A DNA stretch of 30,820 bases from a virus. Within the stretch, counting starts at the first letter, position 1; every line of letters begins with the position of its first letter. The stretch spans positions 1 to 30,820 of the IMG/VR virus record IMGVR_UViG_3300002835_000742; one strand, given 5' to 3'. Below are positions 18,243 through 24,481 of this stretch, in pieces. The notes under the pieces are model-generated. The model was not told the origin of the DNA. It searched no databases and saw nothing but the letters and a program-made list of their open reading frames with translations. The position numbers and the translations under genes were made by a program.

Positions 18243-18259
18243 TTTTAAGATAAAAAAAA

Positions 18260-18275
18260 GGGGAATTTCTTCCCC
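18260..18275 (-). terminator. GAAA-tetraloop terminator of 18294-18626
   Basis: GGGGAA/TTCCCC stem with GAAA loop and U-tract. Confidence 0.85.
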
Positions 18276-18293
18276 TTTCTTTTCAATGTTTTA

Positions 18294-18626
18294 TTACTCA
18301 ACCACTTCTTCTTCTTTTGTTTCAATGTTGCTGAACAACTCTCCGATGTCGTGTGTGATTGCATTCACATAATGTGATGCATCAAAATCGGCATCATCAA
18401 TCTCAATCTCGTTTCCGTTGGTAATTCGGAATGTAGTGCGGTATCCACTGATTTCAATATCACTTGGATCCGCTTCCTCAACGATCGCGATAACTCTTTC
18501 GCGTAACTCGTTAAGGTCTACCGAACTTTCACCCTCAACCTTGTTAATAAGATTGATGACATCTTCCTTTGTGAACAATGAACCTGCGGACTCGTTCACT
18601 AACTTAATAACTTCATTTTTTTTCAT
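18294..18626 (-). CDS. Hypothetical acidic protein
   Basis: 110 residues. KEDVINLINKVEGESSVDLN and the following ELRERVIAIVEEADPSDIEI are helical; GYRTTFRITNGNEIEIDDADFD is strand-like, and the end is acidic (NIETKEEEVVE). A small regulatory or adaptor protein is possible, but no family is recognised. The ATG at 18626 follows the leader. Confidence 0.75.
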   Translation of the reverse strand: MKKNEVIKLVNESAGSLFTKEDVINLINKVEGESSVDLNELRERVIAIVEEADPSDIEISGYRTTFRITNGNEIEIDDADFDASHYVNAITHDIGELFSNIETKEEEVVE

Positions 18627-18653
18627 AGGTATTATATGTTTTTGATTATGATA

Positions 18654-18685
18654 CAAATATAAGTGCAATAAATTTAATGTGCAAA
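18654..18685 (-). promoter_or_regulatory. Conserved promoter for 18294-18626
   Basis: -33 TTTG, -7 TATATTTG; 27 nt to the ATG. Confidence 0.85.
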
Positions 18686-18687
18686 TT

Positions 18688-19158
18688 TTAACCCAAAAAC
18701 TTTGGGTTTAATTTGAACTCCAATTTGTATGTAGGGTTATAGCGACCACCCGAACAAAAACCGCAAGAAGATGTATTGCGTGTTGCTCTATGTTTCTTAT
18801 GAGTATGACCACAACCCGAACAAACTGCAATATAGCGTGATTCGGGCGTTGTAACACTCTTACCACTATAACATCTATCGCCTGAGCAACCAATTTCTTG
18901 TGCTTTGGCTTTCCATACTCTATCGTGGTGATGACCTGGTGTGAGGGCGTGTGCAATCTCGTGTAGGATTGTATTTCTAACTTCTTTTTCATCGTTCAAA
19001 TGTGTTAAATACTTTGATAATGTAATTACCTTTGCTCGGTACTTGCAACAACCAAATCTGCGTCTTGCGTTGTCAAAGGTGAAACGCCAACCTTGTTGTT
19101 TGATACCATGCTTTTGCATGAGTTCGTTTGCGAGTGTTTGTGCTTTGTATAAGTCCAT
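18688..19158 (-). CDS. SprT-like zinc metalloprotease domain protein
   Basis: 156 residues. The catalytic motif HEIAH (His66, Glu67, His70) and a downstream GHHHDRVW supplying a third zinc ligand define the SprT-like fold. A C-terminal zinc ribbon follows (Cys113/Cys116 in CSGCG and Cys132/Cys135 in CGFC). SprT/Spartan proteins act on DNA-protein crosslinks or DNA-bound proteins in other systems; here that role is inferred only. The start at 19158 follows the leader. It is the outermost gene of the minus array, divergent from 19294. Confidence 0.9.
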   Translation of the reverse strand: MDLYKAQTLANELMQKHGIKQQGWRFTFDNARRRFGCCKYRAKVITLSKYLTHLNDEKEVRNTILHEIAHALTPGHHHDRVWKAKAQEIGCSGDRCYSGKSVTTPESRYIAVCSGCGHTHKKHRATRNTSSCGFCSGGRYNPTYKLEFKLNPKFLG

Positions 19159-19178
19159 TGCTTTGTTTTTTGATGATG

Positions 19179-19210
19179 CAAATATAAGTGTGATAAATTT
19201 AACTTGCAAA
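19179..19210 (-). promoter_or_regulatory. Conserved promoter for the SprT-like gene
   Basis: -33 TTTG, -7 TATATTTG; 20 nt to the ATG. Back-to-back with 19244-19275 at the strand switch. Confidence 0.85.
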
Positions 19211-19233
19211 TTTTACTGTAAAAAAAATTTTTT

Positions 19234-19273
19234 TGTAAAAAAGTTTGCGGGTTAAAAATATTGTATGTACATT
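19234..19273 (+). repeat. 40-bp direct repeat, copy 1 (contains a promoter)
   Basis: Identical over 40 bp to 19464-19503; it covers the -33 box and most of the -7 box. Confidence 0.9.
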
Positions 19274-19275
19274 TG
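19244..19275 (+). promoter_or_regulatory. Conserved promoter for 19294-19485
   Basis: -33 TTTG, -7 TACATTTG, spacer TTAAAAATATT; 18 nt to the ATG. Confidence 0.85.
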
Positions 19276-19293
19276 TATTACAAAACAATTAAA

Positions 19294-19485
19294 ATGGATT
19301 TAAATCAAAAATCATCAGCAGACCACATTATCGAACATCTATTAGCTATTGATGTGGATGGGGAAACAATGGAATATATCATCAATGGGGTTTGTATGGA
19401 TGAACAGGTATTCAGACAATTATTTCTTAAAGCATCGCTCTCGCAAATTAATCAGTTGATGGATGTAAAAAAGTTTGCGGGTTAA
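19294..19485 (+). CDS. Small acidic protein, first gene of plus array
   Basis: 63 residues starting MDLNQKSSADHIIEHLLAID, helical, with EYIINGVCMDEQVFRQLF and LSQINQLMDVKK. The layout resembles the C-terminal half of 11479-11796. Its last residues KKFAG and stop lie in the second copy of the 40-bp promoter repeat. The start at 19294 is the first ATG after the leader. Confidence 0.7.
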   Translation: MDLNQKSSADHIIEHLLAIDVDGETMEYIINGVCMDEQVFRQLFLKASLSQINQLMDVKKFAG

Positions 19486-19503
19486 AAATATTGTATGTAC
19501 ATT
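19464..19503 (+). repeat. 40-bp direct repeat, copy 2
   Basis: The same 40 bp as 19234-19273, offset by 230 bp. It encodes the 3' end of 19294-19485 and contributes the next promoter. Confidence 0.9.
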
Positions 19504-19505
19504 CG
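19474..19505 (+). promoter_or_regulatory. Conserved promoter (leaderless class) for 19510-19809
   Basis: -33 TTTG, -7 TACATTCG (one change after the repeat ends); 4 nt to the ATG. Confidence 0.75.
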
Positions 19506-19509
19506 CAAC

Positions 19510-19809
19510 ATGAAAACAAAAGACATAAACACGAGTATCGGTCTGTCAATCTATAAAGGTGATTGGGACGGGGCTGAATGGACGATAACGGGCTTTCCCA
19601 AAGCCGAGGTCATCGGACATAAATATGAAAGTGCATACGATTTCGAAGAAGCCGTTAAACGCAATGTGAATTGTAGCGGTATTAAGTTTGATAGTGAGAT
19701 GTGCCAGTTCTTTGCATACGCCAAAACCAAAGCAAGGTTGGTTAGTTTCGCGAAGCAAATTGAGAAGCACTACGCTAAAGCGAATGAGTTGAAAGAAAAA
19801 ATGTTTTAA
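19510..19809 (+). CDS. Hypothetical protein
   Basis: 99 residues: MKTKDINTSIGLSIYKGDWD, GAEWTITGFPKAEVIGHKYE, then a helix DFEEAVKRNV and a long C-terminal helix (AKTKARLVSFAKQIEKHYAK). Predicted leaderless mRNA. No known motif. Confidence 0.75.
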   Translation: MKTKDINTSIGLSIYKGDWDGAEWTITGFPKAEVIGHKYESAYDFEEAVKRNVNCSGIKFDSEMCQFFAYAKTKARLVSFAKQIEKHYAKANELKEKMF

Positions 19810-19811
19810 TA

Positions 19812-19843
19812 CTTGCACATTAAATTTATTTCATTTACATTTG
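19812..19843 (+). promoter_or_regulatory. Conserved promoter for the 19863/20075 operon
   Basis: -33 CTTG, -7 TACATTTG, standard core; 19 nt to the ATG. Confidence 0.85.
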
Positions 19844-19862
19844 CCTCCAAATCAAAAACGCA

Positions 19863-20078
19863 ATGGAAGATATTATTAAAATCAACAAGTTGGAACTCGC
19901 AAGTGAGTTAGCCAACGAAGCCACAAAGGATGAGATGTTCTCAAAGGGTCTTATCGTGGATGAGGATGAAATGTATCGTGAGGACAATGGTTGCTCAATC
20001 TATACAGAGGAAGCACAAGACATCTTCAACGATTACTACGATTATTTCTTAACCAAGATTGAGGAGGTTGCGATATGA
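19863..20078 (+). CDS. Small acidic helical protein
   Basis: 71 residues (MEDIIKINKLELASELANEA, DEDEMYREDNGCSIYTEEAQ, FNDYYDYFLTKIEEVAI). Highly acidic and helical. Its stop overlaps the ATG of 20075-20269 (ATGA), so the pair is translationally coupled. Unknown function. Confidence 0.75.
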   Translation: MEDIIKINKLELASELANEATKDEMFSKGLIVDEDEMYREDNGCSIYTEEAQDIFNDYYDYFLTKIEEVAI

Positions 20079-20269
20079 GTAAGGTAGCAAAACTGGTTAC
20101 AATATCCCTGATGACAAGAGTCATCGTGGATGAGAATGCAAGTGAGGAAGAGATTTTGAATTCTGCCAGACCTAAATTCATTCAGAAGGTTCAGGAAGAA
20201 CTGAATGAAAACATCGAGGAAATTTGGTACGACAATGAATGTCCCTACGACCCTGAATTCGACAATTAA
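20075..20269 (+). CDS. Small hypothetical protein
   Basis: 64 residues: MSKVAKLVTISLMTRVIVDE is strand-like, ARPKFIQKVQEELNENIEEI is a helix, and the end YDNECPYDPEFDN is acidic. The beta-alpha-tail layout resembles small phage domains of about 60 residues. Coupled to 19863-20078. Confidence 0.7.
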   Translation: MSKVAKLVTISLMTRVIVDENASEEEILNSARPKFIQKVQEELNENIEEIWYDNECPYDPEFDN

Positions 20270-20287
20270 AATCTTTTTGTATTCAAA

Positions 20288-20319
20288 TTTGCACATTAAA
20301 AAAATTATACTTATCTTTG
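20288..20319 (+). promoter_or_regulatory. Conserved promoter (leaderless class) for 20324-20644
   Basis: -33 TTTG, -7 TATCTTTG, A-run spacer; 4 nt to the ATG. Confidence 0.85.
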
Positions 20320-20323
20320 CTGT

Positions 20324-20644
20324 ATGGAAAAATCAATGAGAACAGCGGCTGTATGTTCAAACTACGCCCTGAAAATAAAAGAAGCCCTTGTTCAAATGGC
20401 TGTTGAGGATAAACTCCCAATGGATATGACCACTTTGAATACGGATGAATTCGAAAACATTCTCGAACCGCTTGTTCGCAAGGTTGTCCGTGACGAGGAC
20501 GAGAATGCAATCCCTGAGAGCATTCAGGTTGGTGTTTACTACTATGAGGATGATGAAACAGGGAAGCCTGTGTTTGATACTGATAGTATGATGGATGAAT
20601 TCGAAAATGAGTTGAAAAAACTTGAAGACAAGTTTGCGAGTTAA
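20324..20644 (+). CDS. Hypothetical acidic protein
   Basis: 106 residues. An N-terminal helix (MEKSMRTAAVCSNYALKIKE) precedes an acidic region (DEFENILEPLVRKVVRDEDE), a strand (IQVGVYYYEDDE) and a helical end (MMDEFENELKKLEDKFAS). The last residues and stop are part of the next promoter. Predicted leaderless. Confidence 0.75.
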   Translation: MEKSMRTAAVCSNYALKIKEALVQMAVEDKLPMDMTTLNTDEFENILEPLVRKVVRDEDENAIPESIQVGVYYYEDDETGKPVFDTDSMMDEFENELKKLEDKFAS

Positions 20645-20664
20645 ATTAAATTCACTTATATTTG
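20633..20664 (+). promoter_or_regulatory. Conserved promoter for 20674-20976
   Basis: -33 TTTG, -7 TATATTTG; overlaps the stop of 20324-20644. 9 nt to the ATG, the only case between the two spacing classes. Confidence 0.85.
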
Positions 20665-20673
20665 CATAACACA

Positions 20674-20976
20674 ATGACAAACTATACTGATTTCAATGAA
20701 GAGGTTGGCAAGATTCGGGTGAGGCTAGCCCAACAAACCGAAGCTTTACTTAAGCCCGCGATTCCGCCAGCCATTTACAACTGCAAGAACGAAGGCATTG
20801 CCATATCGACAGCAGAAGGTACGATGAAAGTTGAAACCATTGGTTACGACAACGGCGGAGTATTCGTTAAAACCGAAACAGGTGAGGTATGGGATTACAT
20901 GGATTTGGACACTGATGATATGGTCGCGATTTACGAGCATGTTTGGTACCAAATTAATTCCGCACCTATGAGGTGA
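20674..20976 (+). CDS. Hypothetical protein
   Basis: 100 residues. MTNYTDFNEEVGKIRVRLAQ QTEALL is a helix, followed by PAIPPAIYNCKNEGIAISTA and beta segments (MKVETIGYDNGGVFVKTETG) and DLDTDDMVAIYEHVWY. The ATG at 20674 is chosen over an upstream TTG inside the -7 box. No family recognised. Confidence 0.75.
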   Translation: MTNYTDFNEEVGKIRVRLAQQTEALLKPAIPPAIYNCKNEGIAISTAEGTMKVETIGYDNGGVFVKTETGEVWDYMDLDTDDMVAIYEHVWYQINSAPMR

Positions 20977-21010
20977 GTCTTTGTGTGATGTTTTGTTTTG
21001 ATGATGAAGA

Positions 21011-21027
21011 GGAGACCTAGTGTCTCC
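21011..21027 (+). terminator. Terminator after 20674-20976
   Basis: GGAGAC 21011-21016 pairs with GTCTCC 21022-21027, followed by TTTTCT. Confidence 0.8.
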
Positions 21028-21073
21028 TTTTCTGATTATACCAGGATCAACAGCAAAAAAAGTTGATTTCAGA

Positions 21074-21105
21074 TTTGCACATTAAATTTAATTCATTTAT
21101 ATTTG
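21074..21105 (+). promoter_or_regulatory. Conserved promoter for the 21124/21326 pair
   Basis: -33 TTTG, -7 TATATTTG; 18 nt to the ATG. Confidence 0.85.
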
Positions 21106-21123
21106 CATTCAAAACAAAACGAA

Positions 21124-21339
21124 ATGGCTAAACCAAAATTTTACGAGTGTGTGATTTCATTTACATACGAAGCGGAGAACCCAACAGACGCCGCGAGGCA
21201 GTTTATCGCAAACATTCAGAACAATCCAAACTGGAATGTACTGGTGAAAGATTGTGAGAACTTTGAGAACACCTTTAATGTTGATACGGAAACAGGTGAG
21301 TGTGAAACCAATTCAATCGAGGATTATGACGACCTGTAA
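21124..21339 (+). CDS. Small hypothetical protein
   Basis: 71 residues: MAKPKFYECVISFTYEAENP, then a helix DAARQFIANIQN and a WNVLVKD strand, ending in acidic residues. The strand-helix-strand layout and 'NPTDAARQFIANI' look like a common small phage domain (ferredoxin-like half). Its end overlaps the start of 21326-21538 by 14 nt. Confidence 0.75.
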   Translation: MAKPKFYECVISFTYEAENPTDAARQFIANIQNNPNWNVLVKDCENFENTFNVDTETGECETNSIEDYDDL

Positions 21340-21538
21340 AGCCCTGACAGCACATATTGTTGAAGAAGGAAACCTGATCGACAGGTGGCCCTGTGATGTT
21401 AACGAAGAGAATGAGATGCAATCAAACGGGTCTCAGGAATTTCTTTATGAATATAACGGGAACAAGTACTGTGTCTGGATGGACTGGAACGACAATCCAA
21501 TCCTACCTGGTGAAATTTTATCACCAATTCCTGAATAA
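21326..21538 (+). CDS. Small hypothetical protein, coupled to 21124-21339
   Basis: 70 residues beginning MTTCKALTAHIVEEGNLIDR, with strands (FLYEYNGNKYCVWMDWNDN) and a proline-rich end. The ATG at 21326 lies inside the end of the previous gene in another frame; the longer in-frame extension is a shadow of that gene. Unknown role. Confidence 0.65.
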   Translation: MTTCKALTAHIVEEGNLIDRWPCDVNEENEMQSNGSQEFLYEYNGNKYCVWMDWNDNPILPGEILSPIPE

Positions 21539-21540
21539 AA

Positions 21541-21572
21541 TTTGCAGGTTAAAAAAATTATACTTATATTTG
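21541..21572 (+). promoter_or_regulatory. Conserved promoter for 21594-21878
   Basis: -33 TTTG, -7 TATATTTG, A-run spacer; 21 nt to the ATG. Confidence 0.85.
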
Positions 21573-21593
21573 CATCATTAAATCAAAACAAAT

Positions 21594-21878
21594 ATGTCAA
21601 AGCCCACAGCAAAAGAAACGGTAGAAACCGTAACCAATTACCTGAACAGTTTCTCGAGCAAAGAGAAGGAATTCATTGAGGAAATGAACAGGGAACATCG
21701 CACACTTCAACAGTCATTCACAAAACTATGTCTGGCATGGCTTGAGAACTGCGCCAATGAAGAATATCGTTTTGATGGAAGGAATGAAGCGAGTCACACT
21801 GTATCGAAGGAACTCGTTGAGAACTTCAAGTGGAACAAGGATGGTTTCAAACCATCTGAATTCTTACCCTGTATATAA
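21594..21878 (+). CDS. Hypothetical helical protein
   Basis: 94 residues: MSKPTAKETVETVTNYLNSF, then SSKEKEFIEEMNREHRTLQQ SFTKL, CLAWLENCANEEYRFDGRNE and a C-terminal helix. Predominantly helical and cytoplasmic. No known domain. Confidence 0.75.
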   Translation: MSKPTAKETVETVTNYLNSFSSKEKEFIEEMNREHRTLQQSFTKLCLAWLENCANEEYRFDGRNEASHTVSKELVENFKWNKDGFKPSEFLPCI

Positions 21879-21884
21879 AAAAAA

Positions 21885-21906
21885 GAGGGGACTTTTACAT
21901 CCCCTC
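21885..21906. terminator. Bidirectional terminator between 21594-21878 and 21912-22082
   Basis: GAGGGGA 21885-21891 pairs with TCCCCTC 21900-21906; A-run before and T-run after serve both convergent genes. Confidence 0.85.
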
Positions 21907-21911
21907 ATTTT

Positions 21912-22082
21912 TTATTGTACCGAGTCTGTGGTTGTGGAAACATTCGTAGTGTCTACGCTTGTGGTATCGGTAACAACAGCGGTTGAGTCCGTAGCTGTTG
22001 TTGACTCGGTGGATTCCGATCCGCAAGATACAACTGTCAACATTGAAGCGACAATTGCAAGTGTCATGAGAATTCTTTTCAT
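21912..22082 (-). CDS. Small lipoprotein, inserted against the plus array
   Basis: 56 residues. MKRILMTLAIVASMLTVVSCG is a lipoprotein signal peptide with Cys20 as the likely lipidated residue, and the mature part is a Thr/Ser/Asp-rich low-complexity tail (ESTTATDSTAVVTDTTSVDT). It probably sits in the inner or outer membrane facing the periplasm. It lacks the conserved promoter and runs opposite to its neighbours, as a cargo (moron-like) gene would. Host-like Bacteroidetes lipoproteins have the same form. Confidence 0.8.
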   Translation of the reverse strand: MKRILMTLAIVASMLTVVSCGSESTESTTATDSTAVVTDTTSVDTTNVSTTTDSVQ

Positions 22083-22138
22083 GTCCACAATATTAAACAA
22101 AAAATAGATAAATGTCAAGCAAATTAGACAAAAAAAAA

Positions 22139-22170
22139 TTTGCAGGTTAAAAAAATTACATTTACATTTG
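22139..22170 (+). promoter_or_regulatory. Conserved promoter for 22189-22533
   Basis: -33 TTTG, -7 TACATTTG, A-run spacer; 18 nt to the ATG. Confidence 0.85.
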
Positions 22171-22188
22171 TATTCAAAATCAAAAGCA

Positions 22189-22533
22189 ATGAAATATAAA
22201 CAGCAAGCTCCAATTGATGATTGGTCAGACATCGACAAGTGCATCAAGAATTCTGAAATCAACCTGAAACATTTACAGGACATTGACAAAGCTCAGGAAG
22301 CCAAAGGTGAACCCTTACTTTACCGTTACTTTTACAGGCCTGTCGCTGACGGTCGAGCTTGGTATCAGGTGACGAAGGTTACATCTAGAACAGCTACCGT
22401 CACATGGTGCGCAGGGATTTGTCTTGACGACTATGTTGATATGATGTTGGGTGAGGAAGCTACGATATCTCGCGGCATGATTGAGAACATGGTGAATGGA
22501 AGAATTGCACTTGAAAAATTATTTGCACATTAA
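22189..22533 (+). CDS. Hypothetical protein
   Basis: 114 residues. A helical N-terminal half (DWSDIDKCIKNSEINLKHLQ) is followed by LYRYFYRPVADGRAWYQVTK, VTSRTATVTWCAGICLDDYV and a terminal helix ending LFAH, which overlaps the next promoter. The central strand pair resembles a small beta-barrel. Unknown function. Confidence 0.75.
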   Translation: MKYKQQAPIDDWSDIDKCIKNSEINLKHLQDIDKAQEAKGEPLLYRYFYRPVADGRAWYQVTKVTSRTATVTWCAGICLDDYVDMMLGEEATISRGMIENMVNGRIALEKLFAH

Positions 22534-22553
22534 ATTTTTTCCATTTATATTTG
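22522..22553 (+). promoter_or_regulatory. Conserved promoter for 22579-23202
   Basis: -33 TTTG, -7 TATATTTG; overlaps the stop of 22189-22533. 25 nt to the ATG. Confidence 0.85.
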
Positions 22554-22578
22554 TATTCATAAATCAAAAACAAAATAT

Positions 22579-23202
22579 ATGCACAAAGGAGTAATCTTAT
22601 TAGTAAAAGCGGATGACCGCGATGACGCCATTGGCCAAGCCAACGAGTTTCTTGACCACTATGGGGATGGCGATGTATGGGATTGGTTCGTAATCGGTGG
22701 CCGTTGGAGCGGTAACCTGAACACCCTATCGAAAACTTTCTACGAGAAAGCAAAGGTTCTTTTCGAACAAGCATATCCAAATGAGGATAGCCCATTCTTG
22801 TCAACCAAAATGGTTGAGGAGCAAGCACAGGGTTTGCAAGAGATTTGGGAAAGCATTGGCGGGAAAGGTCAGAACCCATATTCTCGCAGCAGTTATATCA
22901 GTGACGGATTTGAGGATGATTGTCTCCCGTTGACTGATTGCATTCCCGTCATTCAGGATTGGAAGAAAGATATGGTGGCGGAGGCTGAAACCATTTGGAA
23001 TAAAATGATTGAGGCCAAGAAAGATAGTGCGGACAAGTACGATATGTCAGGGTACTACGCAGGTATCTATCGTGACTTAAAGTATGATAATTTCTCTTTC
23101 GAGAGTAATGTCTACGATGTCGTCAATCACACGAACGACCCCTCGCAGGCTTTGGAGAACCCCGAGCAGTGGTGGGCGGTTCAAATTGATATGCACAATT
23201 AA
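22579..23202 (+). CDS. Conserved phage protein with WDWFVIGGRWSG motif
   Basis: 207 residues. The N-terminal domain has ILLVKADDRDDAIGQANEFL and then DVWDWFVIGGRWSGNL, a motif common to a widespread family of phage proteins of unknown function. The middle is helical, and the end carries QWWAVQIDMHN. Monocistronic, with promoter 22522-22553 and terminator 23226-23247. A nucleotide- or protein-binding role is possible but unproved. Confidence 0.8.
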   Translation: MHKGVILLVKADDRDDAIGQANEFLDHYGDGDVWDWFVIGGRWSGNLNTLSKTFYEKAKVLFEQAYPNEDSPFLSTKMVEEQAQGLQEIWESIGGKGQNPYSRSSYISDGFEDDCLPLTDCIPVIQDWKKDMVAEAETIWNKMIEAKKDSADKYDMSGYYAGIYRDLKYDNFSFESNVYDVVNHTNDPSQALENPEQWWAVQIDMHN

Positions 23203-23225
23203 TATTCCTCTTATCATTCCACAAA

Positions 23226-23247
23226 GGGGAGGTTTTTAAAATCTCCC
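23226..23247 (+). terminator. Terminator of 22579-23202
   Basis: GGGAG 23227-23231 pairs with CTCCC 23243-23247, then a long T-run. Confidence 0.8.
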
Positions 23248-23290
23248 TTTTTTTTTATCACATTTGTAAAATCAATTAATAACAGAGCAT

Positions 23291-23398
23291 ATGTCTAAGT
23301 CAGTAAAAGTAAAAATCACGAAGAGTACATTCAAGTATGTAAGCAAACCAACAACTAAACAGGGCCGTGTGCCAAAACCCTCATCCAAAAAAAGATAG
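23291..23398 (+). CDS. 35-residue basic peptide
   Basis: MSKSVKVKITKSTFKYVSKP, then TTKQGRVPKPSSKKR: ten lysines and two arginines in 35 residues. The fold is unclear; it could be a disordered nucleic-acid binder. Upstream there is only a degenerate promoter match (TTTA at 23235, CACATTTG at 23259-23266 with normal spacing). Weakly supported as a gene. Confidence 0.5.
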   Translation: MSKSVKVKITKSTFKYVSKPTTKQGRVPKPSSKKR

Positions 23399-23405
23399 AT
23401 TCACA

Positions 23406-23437
23406 TTTGCAAGTTAAAAAAATTATACTTATCTTTG
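23406..23437 (+). promoter_or_regulatory. Conserved promoter for 23459-23713
   Basis: -33 TTTG, -7 TATCTTTG, A-run spacer; 21 nt to the ATG. Confidence 0.85.
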
Positions 23438-23458
23438 TCCCAATCAAAACAAAATAAT

Positions 23459-23713
23459 ATGGAACTTTTAGTTGGAACCAACCTTGAGGTTATGAGTAGG
23501 ACAATTTACATCGCCGTTGATGTACAATTTGACAAGAACGGTGAAACCTACGAGGCTAATCTCACCTGTTGTTTATCGGAAGATATAAACATTGGATTTG
23601 ATTCCTGGGATATCACAATTGCAAACGAGGAAGAACTTCCTGAGTTAACGGCGGAAGAAACTGAGCAACTTAAAGAATTTGCAAAAAAATATGCCCAAGT
23701 ACTTGCAAATTAA
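23459..23713 (+). CDS. Hypothetical acidic protein
   Basis: 84 residues: MELLVGTNLEVMSRTIYIAV, DVQFDKNGETYEANLTCCLS, then WDITIANEEELPELTAEETE and a helix ending AQVLAN, shared with the next promoter. Beta-rich N-terminal half and acidic helical end. No family recognised. Confidence 0.75.
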   Translation: MELLVGTNLEVMSRTIYIAVDVQFDKNGETYEANLTCCLSEDINIGFDSWDITIANEEELPELTAEETEQLKEFAKKYAQVLAN

Positions 23714-23733
23714 ATTTATTACACTTATATTTG
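23702..23733 (+). promoter_or_regulatory. Conserved promoter for 23753-24367
   Basis: -33 CTTG, -7 TATATTTG; overlaps the end of 23459-23713. 19 nt to the ATG. Confidence 0.85.
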
Positions 23734-23752
23734 TAACCTAAATCAAAACAAT

Positions 23753-24367
23753 ATGTCAAAAGTATTCAAAGTAACTTCAGGTACAATGGTGTGTTCCGAC
23801 CCTTGTTACGAAATCCCGACTTGGTGTCAGGGTATCGTGAGTAATGTGAAAAACGGAAATTGGGAAGCGGGTATTGAAACTTCCGATGAAGGCTCTTGGG
23901 GTGAGCGTATCGCTCGTCTTTGGGTTTACAACTTGGAAGCGGCTATCAAAGACCCAAGTATAGTTAAAGCCATTGAGAATGGTGGTGGACACGAAATGCC
24001 TTTCAGTGCGGGTGTTGATAGTGGTCAGTTCGGTTTCTTCGACCACGCCAACTATCGCAAAGATGATAGTGCGAAAGATTTACCACAATACGACTTCGGT
24101 GGTGACTTTGGAATGGGTACTAACGAGGGTGATGCTTGGTATGGTGCTTGTTGTCATTTAACACTTGGTGAAGAAAATTGGGGTGTCCTACCAAATGGTG
24201 TTGTTTCTTCTTCAGGATATGGTGATGGCTCTTATGCAGTCACAGGTATCAAGAACGATGAGGGTGAGTATGTTGCGTTCTGCATTGTCTTTATCGGTAA
24301 CGATGATGAGGAGGATAACGATGATTTGGATTGGGGTGATTGGAACGAAACTACCGATGAGGATTAA
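23753..24367 (+). CDS. DUF4241-like conserved protein
   Basis: 204 residues. The order of motifs, VCSDPCYEIPTWC near the N-terminus, VDSGQFGFFD in the middle and SSSGYGDGSYAVTG near the end, matches the DUF4241-type layout (CDP, vDaG, SGxGDGxY). Such proteins occur in bacteria and phages with no established function. A strongly acidic tail follows (NDDEEDNDDLDWGDWNE). The family call is by eye only. Confidence 0.8.
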   Translation: MSKVFKVTSGTMVCSDPCYEIPTWCQGIVSNVKNGNWEAGIETSDEGSWGERIARLWVYNLEAAIKDPSIVKAIENGGGHEMPFSAGVDSGQFGFFDHANYRKDDSAKDLPQYDFGGDFGMGTNEGDAWYGACCHLTLGEENWGVLPNGVVSSSGYGDGSYAVTGIKNDEGEYVAFCIVFIGNDDEEDNDDLDWGDWNETTDED

Positions 24368-24385
24368 ATTGGGTTTTTAGGTTGG

Positions 24386-24410
24386 AGCCTCCTGATCAAT
24401 TCAGGGGGCT
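24386..24410 (+). terminator. Terminator of 23753-24367
   Basis: AGCCTCCTGA pairs with TCAGGGGGCT over 10 bp with one G-U, then T8. Confidence 0.9.
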
Positions 24411-24427
24411 TTTTTTTTCTTAAAAAA

Positions 24428-24459
24428 TTTGCATATTAAATTTATTTCATTTATCTTTG
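24428..24459 (+). promoter_or_regulatory. Conserved promoter for 24482-25060
   Basis: -33 TTTG, -7 TATCTTTG, standard core; 22 nt to the ATG. Confidence 0.85.
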
Positions 24460-24481
24460 CATTCATAAAATCAAAAACAAA

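Noticed and set aside
12424-21339. Homology of 12424-12672 and 21124-21339 from similar MxKPKFY starts
   Set aside because: Only the first ten residues agree; one protein is a zinc ribbon and the other has no CxxC pairs.
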